From: Trema orientale
Lineage: Eukaryota; Streptophyta; Magnoliopsida; Rosales; Cannabaceae
Reading direction: 5' to 3'
Length of the DNA: 64,000 nucleotides
Assembly: GCA_002914845.1 (NCBI GenBank)
Contig: JXTC01000101.1
Location: forward strand, 750,217 to 814,216
Numbering within the stretch: position 1 is the first letter of the stretch; each line of letters opens with the position of its first letter. Positions 12,259 through 24,022 of the stretch are shown piece by piece. The notes under the pieces were generated by a model that was given only the letters and a program-made list of their open reading frames with translations, made no database searches and was not told the origin of the DNA. Both the position numbers and the translations under genes were made by a program.

Positions 12259-15200
12259 TTATAGTGGAAACTCTTTCTGGAGAACATCAAGATTCCGAGA
12301 ATCACAAGCTTCTAACATGTCATTCCTATCAGCACAGCTGCAACAAACAAAAATGACGTATTAACCTTTTCTGGTAAAACTATATAGCTGCTGACCCCAA
12401 GAAACAAGAGAGAAGAAGAGCTCTACTTCTTTTGTTACCATATGGCCCATACCTCAAAGAAATTCTCAAGTACTGCCAAGCGTTATCTGCCTTTGGATTC
12501 ATAGCAAGTGCACGGACATAGTAACGAATGGAATCCTCATGCATGCCCTAAGTTCAAAAATGCAAAAGAGGACAAAAGAAGTTCAATAGCTACATGGTTA
12601 CTTTTATTTGCCATTTGTGAATAAAGATGCAGAGATTTACTACAAGAACAGAAATCTAACACTAGGAACTAACAAGACTCGCACAACTGCATACATTTGA
12701 TAGACAAGACAGGCAGGACTAAACAAGGTAAGTCCAAATAAATTTCGAACTGTCAATCCAGGTGAGAAAAAGTGTAGGAACAAACCTGATTAGCATAACT
12801 TATACCCATGTTTGCCCATGCACGAACGTAATTAGGCTTCAAATCTAGTGCCTGTACACAAAGAACAAAAGACAAAAAGTGGTTTCAAGTTGAGACTATC
12901 AGTATATAGGGTATTACGGTTTCCAAAATAACTAACAAAAAACAAGTCATAACACTTGTGCTAATGAGTATCTTAACTTATAAATGAGCGACATCACTGT
13001 GACAACCATTTAAGACTATCAGAAGTATAGGATTCAAAAGCCACATATGAAAAATGAAAAAGTAACAAATTTCAAGTTAAGTCTCCCTTTTCTTTATGAC
13101 TCTAGGAGTTACGAGGGATTAACAATAAGTATTACCTGCTGATAAGCCAATATTGCATCAGCACTCTGAACGCTATTTGCTTGTGTTGCACCAAGCTTGT
13201 TCCAGAGAGAGTAGTCATGTGGCTTGAGCTTCAAAGCTGTTTGGAAGGACTCAATGGCTTTGTCATATTCTCTAGATAAATTGTAAAGAACACCCAAAAC
13301 TATGTGAACATCAGCATCTTCTGGCGACATTTGAGCAGCTTCATTGAATAACCTAGCTACCTGCATGCAGCAGAAAGAAATTCAAGGTGCACTCAAATGA
13401 AGGTTTACATGAGATATATATATATATATATATAATTTGCGAATACATGCATGTAAAAAACCCTAGTTAGTAAGCTTATGTTCATGCGAATGGACATAAA
13501 TAGTCATGAGAAGGTTTCCCTAATACATGGAATTATGAAATTTGACCAAATAATTTTGGAGCATTAGTTAATGCTACAAGATAACAGAAATATGCAGGAC
13601 GGTAATCACAAAGATGAACCTACATCAGCATAGTACAAAGAATCAGCCAACTCAGGAGACGCAAGTGTCCCATATTTTGGATGATGCCGTAACCAACCAT
13701 ATAAATATTTTAATGCCGCTGCCTGCTCCAACTCTGCATATTTGAAAAGATATCATTTCAAAGACGTTAATAATTAAAGTTGTTCTGTCCTCTACCATTA
13801 ACAAAATGCTTTAAAGAATTATATTCCCACACTCCAGCCAAAATAACTGAAATAATATTCAATGATCGTTTTCAAAAATTAAAGGTTGAAGGATCCACAT
13901 AAGAGAGGACACGATCCAAATGATGCCAGGATATTTTACCGGGAAGAAAAAACTACTAACCATTTGTATGACTCACACCAAGGGCAAGAAGCACTTCCAA
14001 ATTAGTTGGATCAGCCTCCTGCGCACGCATCATAGCTGCAATAGCCTGCAAAGATAGCAATTTAAGATAAATGTCTTATAGAACATAAACTCACATGATA
14101 GCAATTTAAGATAAATGTCTTATAGAACATAAACTCACATGATAAGTCTATAAAGAAGAGAGGTTACATGTGCAGAACCAAAAGCATAGAGAAGAAAAAT
14201 TAAAGCAATATATCCTTATGACTACACGATGATAAGAGTCTGAAGTTGCCAGTTTAAAGTGAAAGTGTAAAACAGAAAGCTTCCCAAACAAATCGTCTTC
14301 TGATACTGTTCTCAGTATGAAACTGATCAGTTAACTGAGTATTTTATTATTACACCCTGCAGAAATTATGTAGCATGGATTTTATTTTATTTTTCTTTTT
14401 TCTTTTTTCCTCTTTATTTGAGTTTATCTGGAATTTAAATAGAAGTTTCTGATTTATGTTGCAATATCAGTACTCAATGCGAAAATGATCGCTTTAGAAG
14501 TTATAGAATCACCTGTTGGTCATCATCATTCTCTGCATGTGCTATTCCAAGTAGCCTCCAACCTTCAGCATTCTCGGGGTTTTTCAGAACTTCAGCCTCT
14601 AAAGCAAGCACTGCTTCACTTAAAAGGCCTTTGCGGAACAGTTCCTGACCTTCTTTTAAGGGATTCGGGTGACCAACATAAGGATTCATATCAGAGAAGA
14701 CATAAACTCCCCTCGAAGCATCTGACCGCTGCTTGGCAGCCACTTGCTCATTCAGGTACCTATTTTCCAGTACAACATAAGGAATCATAAAGACGCAGAT
14801 CAAGTTTTCCAAAGAAGAAAGAAACTTCATTTACATTCTAAATTACTTATTTATGATGACTAAACAGTATCTATTCAAAGCGGTACAACCTTCGAACTTT
14901 AGACTCACTTTACTAATATTTGGATGTAAATTAGTAGTTCATCACACAATGGACTGGAGTACTGAACCTTTAACTTAAATCTAACATTATACCCTCACAG
15001 ATGCCCCTGTACTAGACAAATATCATGGGCCAACATGAAAATAGCAATGCTGGTTAGGAAGAACTGAAGAAGCATTTCTATATCCCAGTAGAATAGGCTA
15101 ACTTCTTGAAAGTAGAATAGGCTTACATAAAGGAAAATTTGCCTATCTCCAATATTACTAAGTTAAAACTTTTATGGCAAAGCAATCACACTTACTCATC

Positions 15201-18200
15201 ATAAGCATTAGCCCAGGTATCAGCAGAACTCTCCCCGAAAGCTCCTTCACCAACTTGCTTTCCAAATTCGTCCGCCCAGTCATTTACATGCAAATTAGAA
15301 AATTCATCGACCCACTGATCCTCGACTGAAACATGCTTTTCTCCTCCAGAAGCAAACTCATTCACCCAGCGATCAGCTCCTCGAGAAACCTACAAACTCA
15401 AGAAATTAGGTAGCAGAAATTTTACTTAAAGGTAACTAAATCCTCAATTACTACTCAAACAGAGAATGATTGATATATTACGTTGTCTGAAAATTGACAA
15501 GCACCTTTAACACCATTTTGTGTACATTCGATTTTGTGTATATTCAGCTCCATCTTACAAAATATGATACTATTATACATCAAGACTAGAGTGAATTTTT
15601 CAGGCCTGATTATTTTTCTTGACAAGAAACATTTCAGGCACTGTTGAATATACATTTGGAGAGTTGTATGATACTCTATACCGAATGCAGGCAGCAATTA
15701 TGATTTGGAAAATCCGAAATGCATGGGTACAAGCCCGATAATCACGAGACTAACATGCTTACATGCATTCAAGTAGTTTCACAAGAGAGTTACACATCTG
15801 GTATGAAACTTGGTAGCAAAAATCAGGACTAAGGACCTCTTACTCCTCAAGTGAAAGTTATGTATTTGGCAAAAATACTTGCGCTAAACAAGATCTGATA
15901 TGCATATGAGATATTCAATGACAAGTTAAAAGGAAACCTAAGAAATCGGAATTCCTTAATGAACCACATTTTACACTTAGTTTCTTACGTACAAATTCAT
16001 CAGCCCAAGCAGGACCCGCATTGTACTGCTGTTGATATTCTGTTGCCCAGTCCCCAGATGACTCTCCAGTTTGCTTCACTTGAGTATCATCAATAGAAAG
16101 TTCCCCACGACTCATCTTTGATACAAACTGAAGAAACTTTGAATTCTGCATTATTAATGAGTCGGGCAATTAGTTAAATCAGAGTAAAAGAAAAATAAAG
16201 AGCTAAAGTCTAGCTAATAAGACTTCACAAATTGTTTAATAGTGATAACTGATAAGCTCTAGAAACTGCTTTAGAATTGAAAAATCACATAAAATCTTTG
16301 GGTAAATTCGTACATGCTCAATTGTTTTATACCAAATATCTTTATACCAAACAACCCAACAAAAAAACAAAGGACTTCCGATCGTCCCATCTTGGCTGGT
16401 TGAATTTTCCAACTAAATCCATCCAATTTTTACATAGGATTTATATCCCCAAACAAAAAGGGATTTAATCATATGTTTCTATACCTAGTATGCTAACTAC
16501 TTTAGCCCTCTGTAGCATGACATACAATACAGAATCCTGCAGGAAAAGAAAAATGTTCTAGCCTAGCCCAGCATGCTCAGATCATGCAACTAGTCAAGCA
16601 ACAGCTCATGAAAATTGAAATTGTGGAACCACTAAAACATACAATACAAGAAAAGTTAGAAAATCTAATAAACTACTTCCTTCTTAGCGCATCTTCAAAG
16701 ATGAGTAAGTTCCAGAAACTAGTGGCCCAACAGCATTTCGCATAATCATAATCAACCAAAAGAGTTCTGATCCGCAATGCTTACATTCATAAAGTCACAC
16801 TCTCAGAGGGGTATAGGAAATAAAATTTCTTGAGAGTCAGAAACAATAAAGCATATGCATAGCATCTTCAAAATCTAAAAGAGATATTAAAGTTGCGAGA
16901 AATCTTACAAACCTGAAATTTAGGATCATTGTTTTGAGCTAATGTATTGGCAAGCATACGACTCTGTTCCATTGCAGCTAAACTTGCAACATTAACACCT
17001 CCCATATGATCCATCGACGTCAATTGAGACTGCTCCTGTGACAAAAAATTACAAAATCATAATATATATCATATATGGATGGCTATTATATGATTCTTGC
17101 AATGGATGGAAGACTGACGAAAGCAATGCAATAATTACCAATTATATTGCAACCAATTTAGACACTCGTAGCATCTCAAAGTTAATGTTGGAGAGGATGA
17201 AAACAATTTTACATAAACAATCAGACAAGGGAATACAATCCTAAAGCGGATAAAGCAGGGGTAAAAATGAAGAGAAAACTTCAGAGATCATAATAAATTT
17301 GGGTACGTTTTCTGATAAGGAATAAATATGGAAACATTGTAAATCAAAAAACTTGAGTGATCTCTTGAAAAAACAAGGCACAATTTGGATACATGGTCCA
17401 TGAGACCTTATTGTTTGTAAACGGGTATGTTCGAACTATTAACTTTATGGTTGGTCTCTCATAATCCTACAAATGGATAAACATCATGAGTTATTGGAAT
17501 CCTAGTCCCACAAGAACTTGGAGGAGGCAGCTGTCACTTCTCATTGTTCTACTAAAATTTATAGAGATAAGTCAAGAAACTTTTTTTAATGATTAAAGCT
17601 CTTAAGGTAATAGGTGATGCAACAAATAAACAAGTTTCAAGGACTTTAGAAATTAAGAGGCAAATATGTAGTTATGTTAATTTCAATATTTCCTTGCCTG
17701 CTCAAACTCAGAGGCCCATCCATTGGCACCATGTTGCCGTTCAAATGAGTGAGCCCAAGCTTCAGGATCACCACGTTCCACTCGATGCTGGCTATATTCA
17801 GCAACCCATCCATCTGTCGCATGAAAACCTGGTTTTATGATGCCTTGAGACTCATTCCAGTAATCCTCCAGTTCCCGTAATCTGGCAGGTAGAGGTCCCT
17901 TAGCCTGACCATTGCTGTCTATATCTAAAGAACTTAACAGGGCATTCACCTAAAAATACAAGTAGAAAAAAGTTTTATCATTACTAAGCATTTGACATCA
18001 TTACTTTCCTGTCGAAAAACTAAATGCATAAATAATGACCAAGGGAAAAAAAAAAAAAAAGGAGGAATAAACGGAACAGCTCAAATGCATGGTTCTCTTG
18101 AAGTATCTGGTAGTCAGAGGCAAATTCAATGAGGCCAACCACAGACAGGTCTAAGATTCTCATAAAAACAGGAAGAAAAAATGTAAATATGGCAGCAAAA

Positions 18201-19876
18201 CACTTGGAAAGATAAGATAATTTAAAATTTGTCTTTCAAATTCCAAATAGTTCTGACATAGATAGACTGATGAGTATAGCGTGAAAGTCCAAACAGTAGT
18301 ACATAGACTGAAAAGTATGGTGTCAAATTCCAAATAGTTACTAGATAGAGTGAGGAGTATGGTGCTTACTATTCAGAGAAGTTAAAGTTGGGCCCAACAA
18401 AATGAAACAGATAAAATCTAGAGCCAGTCAGATGCAATGTGAAGAAGAATAAGTTTCATATCATACCTGTGCATTTATGAATTCTTCGCCTTTATCAGCA
18501 AAAATGTGTCTGGCCATTATGCTGGACCGATCACGTATACACTGTTTGTCACCTTGAGACAATCCTAAGGTAGGAAGCGGAGCAGGACGAAAAGGTATTC
18601 CACCAGCGCGACTAGTCTCAAGAAATGAGTGCAGAAAGTTTGACAATACTCTTTGTGGGGGCCCTGCAATTCATTTGAAAATGGGGAATCCATGTAAACA
18701 TTAAGCTGCCTATTTCTACGTTTTAGGATTAGGATTACCAAACACCGGAGCTCCAATTTTGTGTTACTTACTTATCAATTAATCCCTGTGCTTCATAACT
18801 TAGAGAGGCACAAAAGAAGGCCTCATCGGATAAGAAAGAAACAGGAAAGGATAAGGTTATATATATATATGGACTTGTCCACTAATCTTATTCACATAAT
18901 TATGGTTATATGTATATTTTTTTCTTCCTTTGAAACAAGTTATTTGATTTTCCTTTTGTCTTAAAATTTAAAGACACAGCACAATGCTGCAATGGGTGGC
19001 ACTTGGAATGGAGTGATGCATAGATAAATAGAAGAAAAAAGTGATAAAATAGCAAAGATAATATCATTATTATAATAGGGAGGATAGGAGTATGGAATAA
19101 TACAAACCATCCAAAGTAGTAGTAGGAGGTTGAATGTTGTAGATATGGTGGAATTCGGAGGCGTCCCTGTGGTGAGGAGTAAGATGAGGAGCCTGTATCT
19201 CATCCCAGGCATCTGCCAGATTAGTATGATCTGCAGAGCGGAAGGCGCCAATGAAGTCTGAACCCTGAGCACATTAACAAATATATACATATATATATAT
19301 ATATAAGCAAAGCAATGGATTGAGGGGGCTGCTGTGAATTATTGAGAGAGATATATATATATTATATAAAGACTCAAATGAAACAACCTGGGTTCCGGGT
19401 TGCAGGAATGGGCGGTCAAACTCAGAGCCCGGCAGATGCTCATGAGTTTGCTCATAGAAGGGCCTCTCAGAAGCTGAACCTGAGCCTGCAGACTGGGGAA
19501 TCTCCTCTATCCTTTCCTGATTTTATTTTTTATTTTTTATTTTTAAAAAAATTAAAACTCCATTAAAATCAAATAAAAAGCTTGGGACTTGACATCCCAT
19601 ATCCCCAAAAAAAAGAATGAAAAAAGAAAAAAAGAGCAGTGAAATTACGGATAGATTGATATTGATTTTGATTATATAAATTTACAAAGGGGAATCAGAA
19701 AGAGTAAGTAAAATTAGAGAAAAGAAAAGAAGAAAGAAATTAGAGTAAGGAAGGACCTTAATTTTGGTGGAATTATTAAGAAGAGTGTTGGCGAGAGCAC
19801 CAAGAGGATTGGAGGAAGAGGATGAGCCCGGAACGGCACAAGCAGCACCGCCACTCACCAGCTCCCGCATCGCCAT
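12259..19876 (-). CDS. PEX5: Peroxisomal targeting signal 1 receptor PEX5
   Basis: Cytosolic receptor that binds PTS1 cargo and docks at the peroxisome. Coding exons, 5' to 3': 19757-19876, 19388-19516, 19108-19264, 18467-18663, 17698-17949, 16913-17035, 15975-16145, 15196-15389, 14513-14759, 13961-14045, 13624-13733, 13136-13360, 12786-12851, 12453-12547, 12259-12337. They sum to 2250 nt (749 aa; the Arabidopsis protein is about 728) with consistent phases. The start MAMRELVSGGAACAVPG keeps the conserved Cys13 used for receptor recycling. Nine WxxxF/Y motifs lie in exons 5-8 (WVAEY, WAHSF, WASEF, WATEY, WADEF, WVNEF, WVDEF, WADEF, WANAY), the number I recall for plant PEX5; they bind PEX14. 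The segment NSKFLQFVSKMSRGEL in exon 7 resembles the PEX7-binding box. TPR repeats fill about residues 459-740, and the protein ends QKEFPL. The intron after exon 5 needs a GC donor. The exon 7 donor (GTAAAA after AGT) was chosen because KKLS matches the family; GTACGT upstream is the alternative. Confidence 0.95.
14053..14144. repeat. 44-bp tandem duplication inside a PEX5 intron
   Basis: The unit GATAGCAATTTAAGATAAAT and the 24 bases after it are repeated exactly, starting at 14053 and 14097, within the intron between exons 9 and 10. It does not touch a splice site. Confidence 0.9.
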
Positions 19877-20012
19877 ACTTGTTTATTTCTTCCTTTTCTC
19901 CTGATTCTCTCTCTCTCGCTCTCTCTCTCTTTTCTCTTACGTGCTTTTAGCTTTCTCCTCTGCCCTTTATTTATTTATTTATTAATTTTCTTCACCTATG
20001 GCTATGGGCATA

Positions 20013-20024
20013 GCTATATATATC
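20013..20024 (-). promoter_or_regulatory. TATA-like element upstream of PEX5
   Basis: On the minus strand GATATATATAGC lies about 140 bases upstream of the PEX5 start codon. A GA-rich tract (CT on the plus strand, about 19904-19930) sits between the two. The position suits a core promoter, but TA runs are common in this window, so the call is tentative. Confidence 0.35.
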
Positions 20025-20204
20025 TGGTTCAAGCGAAACGAGTCCTTTTTTTTATTTTTTGGATGGAAATAATAATAAATAAATAAATAAATAAATGATT
20101 ATTATTCGGCTGTTCCATGTATCCGTTCCGTTCAATCGGCAGCAGCGGCTTTTGGGATTGGGAAATACGATAACTGCTTCTGCTGACGCCAAAGGATACA
20201 TGAC

Positions 20205-20260
20205 GCCCAGCCCAGGCCCAATACGTCTTCGGCCCAAAATTCTCACATCTGGAATGGGCC
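20205..20260. promoter_or_regulatory. Cluster of GGCCCA/TGGGCC (site II-like) motifs in the PEX5/CSN6 bidirectional promoter
   Basis: Within 56 bases there are GCCCAG at 20205 and 20210, GGCCCA at 20215 and 20231, and TGGGCC at 20255. A further GGCCCA is at 20620. TGGGCY 'site II' elements are known binding sites of TCP factors in promoters of broadly expressed plant genes. The cluster lies between the divergent PEX5 and CSN6 start codons (19876 and 20846), which both encode housekeeping proteins. Motif presence is seen; function is inferred. Confidence 0.55.
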
Positions 20261-20630
20261 GATTTCTCAACAAACTATTAAAAAAAAAAAAAAAAAACAA
20301 GAGTATTTATAAGAATGGCCTTTTTCAGATCAAATTAAAAATGGCCATTTTCTTACACCTATTTAATAAATGAACTTTTTATAATTTTATTTTGATAAAA
20401 GGCCGTTTTTCGGTTTATCAATATTTTAAAAAATAAATAAATTTTCAAAAAATAAATCAATATATCTGATATACTATGAAAAAAGTAATTTTTTAAAATA
20501 ATTTTCAAAATTCGACCATTTATATCTGTATGAAAAACGGTAATTTTGTAAACTATGATTCAAAATTCGGTCATTTGGCTAAAAAGCCCCACAAACAACA
20601 CCACCATTTTGACAGACCCGGCCCATGGGA

Positions 20631-20640
20631 ATATATAAAT
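20631..20640 (+). promoter_or_regulatory. TATA-like element upstream of CSN6
   Basis: ATATATAAAT lies about 210 bases upstream of the CSN6 start codon, just after a GGCCCA motif. An (ATT)n-like run and a GA run follow before the ATG. Candidate only. Confidence 0.35.
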
Positions 20641-20845
20641 ATGAAACTAATATTAATATTAATATTAATATGTAATAGTAATGTTTATTAATTGGGAAAA
20701 GGCCGAGGGGGGTGTGTTAGTTGAGAGAGAGAGAGGGAGTAGTGTAGCGACTGGCGAGTAGGGGGTGCAAAAGGCCAAAGCCAAAGGCAGAGGGGAAATC
20801 GGGGGAAGCAAAAGCGGAAGAAGAAGAAGAAGGCAATCGGAAAGA

Positions 20846-23800
20846 ATGGCATCGTCGTCGAGCAGCGGGCTGACGTTCAAGCTGCATCCGCTGGTAATAG
20901 TGAACATATCGGATCACTATACGAGGGTTAAGTCTCAGATGCAACCACCACCACTACCACCGCCTCCTATTGACTCTCTCTCTCCCCCCTCTGATACAGC
21001 CCCCTCTTCCTCTTCCTCTTCGTCTCCGTCGGCTTCTCCTCCTCCCAGGGTGTACGGCTGCGTCATCGGCGTCCAGAGGGGCCGCACCGTCGAGATCTTC
21101 AACAGCTTTGAGCTTCTCTACGATCCATCCACTAATTCTCTCGACCGCGCCTTCCTCGAGAAGAAGCAAGAGCTCTGTTCAGTCCTCTTTTCTCTACCTC
21201 TCTCTCTGTCCTTTTTTCTTTCTTTTTTTTTTTTAATATAATTTAATTAATTTATTCAATTGTTTCTTTCTTTCTCTCTCTCTTTCTCTTTGTTAGGGTT
21301 TAGTAGTCTAGGGTTTTGCTGATAATTGTTTTGTTTATCTCTGTTCTGTTCTCTTCTCTCTTCTCTTCTCAGATAAGAAGGTTTTCCCTCACTTTTACAT
21401 ACTTGGATGGTACTCCACTGGAAGTGACGCTCAGGAATCCGACATGCACATTCATAAAGCTGTAACCACATTCACATTCACATTCCTCTTTTCTTCTCTT
21501 TATGTTATGTTATGTCATATTCATATATGTATAAACCCTAAAAGAGTTACCTTCCAATAAATAAATCCTAAGGCTAACTCTCAGTTTGCAATTTGCAATT
21601 TGCAATTTTTGCATAATAACAGCTTATGGATATTAATGAAAGCCCTGTTTATGTCCTCCTCAACCCCTCAATCAACCATGCCCAGAAGGATCTCCCTGTC
21701 ACTATTTTCGAAAGTGGTATGTATGCATACACTACATGTACATCTTTTTTTTTTTTTAATTTTTTTTTATCTAAATAAATATTTAATATGTAGGACTTTG
21801 TTTATAATTTCTGTGCACTTGTTTATGTAACACGTCCATTGTTGTATGTCAAGAGCTGCATGTCATAGATGGGATACCACAACTAATTTTTGTCCGTTCA
21901 AGCTACACTATTGAGGTTAGACACTGATCTCTTATCTCTGCTTTTTAACTGTCACTCATCATTTGGTTACTCACTTATAAAGACTTTTTCTTCGCAGACG
22001 GTAGAAGCAGAAAGAATCTCGGTTGATCATGTCGCTCATCTTAAACCTTCTGATGGAGGTTCAGCTGCGACTCAGTGTGAGGCCCCCTTCTTTCCTTCCC
22101 CTTTCTCTTCACTCCCTAAACTTTTGTTATTCTATATTATATATTTACTTTGTTATGATAATTGATAATCATAGGGAAACTATTTCTTTTTCATTAATTA
22201 TTTTCGTAGTTCTTGGTGGAATCATTACAATGGCAAACTCTCAAACACTGGATCTTTTCTCTTCTTTTCTTTTCTTTTCTTTTCTTTTGTTGTACGTTTT
22301 AATATAATTTAGTTGTATGCAGTGGCTGCTCACCTAACAGGCATTCATAGTGCCATCAAAATGCTGAATAGCAGAATTAGGGTGCTACATCACTATCTTC
22401 TTTCCATGCAGAAAGGTATGAGCAAACTTTTAGCGGTAGACAGATATTTCACCTGAAATAATATATAAATGTATGTGTGTGAGAGAGAGAGAGAGAGAGT
22501 AGTGTTCTTTTCCTAAAATTAAGATAAGAAATAGGGGCAAAGGAAAGAAGTCTATTTAACATGCATATTTACAAGATATCACAAATCTGCAGCAGACTTC
22601 CTACTTTTTCCAAAGACTGGAATCTCCCAGAACATTGATCACTATTCTATCACTGACACATTGTGTATTTTTCTTTTCTTTTTTAATCTTCTTTTCTTTT
22701 TCTGAATATGTAGGTGAAATACCTTGTGAGAATTCACTGCTAAGACAAGTATCCAGTCTTCTGAGAAGGTTGCCAGCCATTGAATCAGGAAAATTCCTAG
22801 ATGATTTCTTGATGGTAAGTGTTGCGTGCTTGTTTTGGAACACTCACCTGTGCATTTTATTCCACAGTTTTAGGATTGTTAAAAATGGCAATTTGAATAA
22901 CTTTTCTCTTTAAAATAAGGATCGTACTTGTTGTTTAGAAAGAGAGGGGGGAGTGGGGAACGTCTTATTATTATGCCTGCTGACCTAAAAAGTTTGTTAG
23001 TAGAACTGACATCACTGTAAAGAATATACTGATGTTTAAAGAAAGCTAATGAGGAGGAATCGACCTTCAGTCCTAAACTTTCTGGTGTTTCTACCTGTCA
23101 AAAAGAGGTGTTTCTACCTGTCAAAAAGAAACTTCTGGTTGTTGTTGGAACATCCAAGAGATTGTGAGTACAACTATGATTAAGGAATACGATTGTGGCT
23201 GTTTGAGCTCCTCATTACGATTAGTAACTTGACAGTAGATTGGAGCATGAGGTGACGAAAAGGATCAGTAATGACTTTGTGGTTGATATGGGGTTAAATG
23301 AAGTGGTCAAACTTTCATTTTCTTGCAATTTGGTTTGAATTCACACATGAATATAGTAAACTATTTTTAGTTGACTGTCATAATTATTCCCAAGCATGGC
23401 TGTATTGCTCACTTTGTCTACTCCTTTTCCTCTGTTATAGGAATACAACGATACATTGCTGATTACATACCTTGCCATGTTCACCAACTGCTCAAGGTAA
23501 CGGGACTTTTAAATGTTTATTATTTCAATGCGATAATACTAGTGGGCTTCATATTTGTCCAGCTGTTTTGTAAGCTTGTAGGCTTGACTTAGCATGCTCA
23601 TTTAAGTGGAGCTTGACCTTTATTGCAAGCTGCATTATATGTTTGTTAAACTTGAAGCTCGCTCAGTGAGCGGCATTAGTAATATATAGCTACCAGATGA
23701 CCTCTACATTTAACGAATTAGGATCACAAGGGGAATGGAAGTCACCAATCCCAAAATCTAATATACTTGCATTTTTTAGTTTATAGAAGCATGTATGTGT

Positions 23801-24022
23801 TTGCGTATAGAATTTGAATTTATTACCTGTTGCGGGAAATTACAACCGTCAACAAATATGATAAGATACTAGGTAATGATTCTCATCTGATCTAGTGTCG
23901 TATTTGCTTCTCATGTTTTGACATTTTCCCCCTCTGCCAGCGCAATGAATGAGTTAGTCGACAAGTTCAACACTGCTTATGACAGGCATAGTCGACGAGG
24001 TGGACGAACTGCTTTTTTCTGA
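20846..24022 (+). CDS. CSN6: COP9 signalosome complex subunit 6 (MPN-domain protein)
   Basis: Non-catalytic MPN subunit of the COP9 signalosome, which removes NEDD8/RUB1 from cullin-RING ubiquitin ligases. Exons: 20846-21176, 21373-21461, 21623-21716, 21854-21915, 21998-22076, 22323-22415, 22714-22814, 23441-23496, 23941-24022; 987 nt, 328 aa (Arabidopsis CSN6A about 317). The ATG at 20846 opens MASSSSSGLTFKLHPLV, the family start. The MPN domain covers roughly residues 10-180, with RVYGCVIGVQRGR, EIFNSFEL, FYILGWYSTG and HVIDGIPQLIFV. The JAMM metal-binding pattern is not seen, as expected for CSN6. Later blocks include ETVEAERISVDHVAHL and HLTGIHSAIKMLNSRIRVL, and the protein ends HSRRGGRTAFF. 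A Pro/Ser-rich insertion (about residues 33-67) lies inside the MPN domain. The exon 1 donor (GTTCAG) is weak but is required to give the conserved QELYKKVFP. It is divergent from PEX5. Confidence 0.95.
23084..23129. repeat. 23-bp tandem duplication in a CSN6 intron
   Basis: GGTGTTTCTACCTGTCAAAA plus three bases is repeated exactly, starting at 23084 and 23107, within the intron between exons 7 and 8. Confidence 0.9.

Noticed and set aside
15389..15984. Alternative PEX5 exon 7 ends (GTACGT or GTAAGA donors)
   Set aside because: They would drop the RKKLS segment, which matches the family. The GTAAAA donor after KKLS keeps phase 0 and aligns best, though transcripts should decide.
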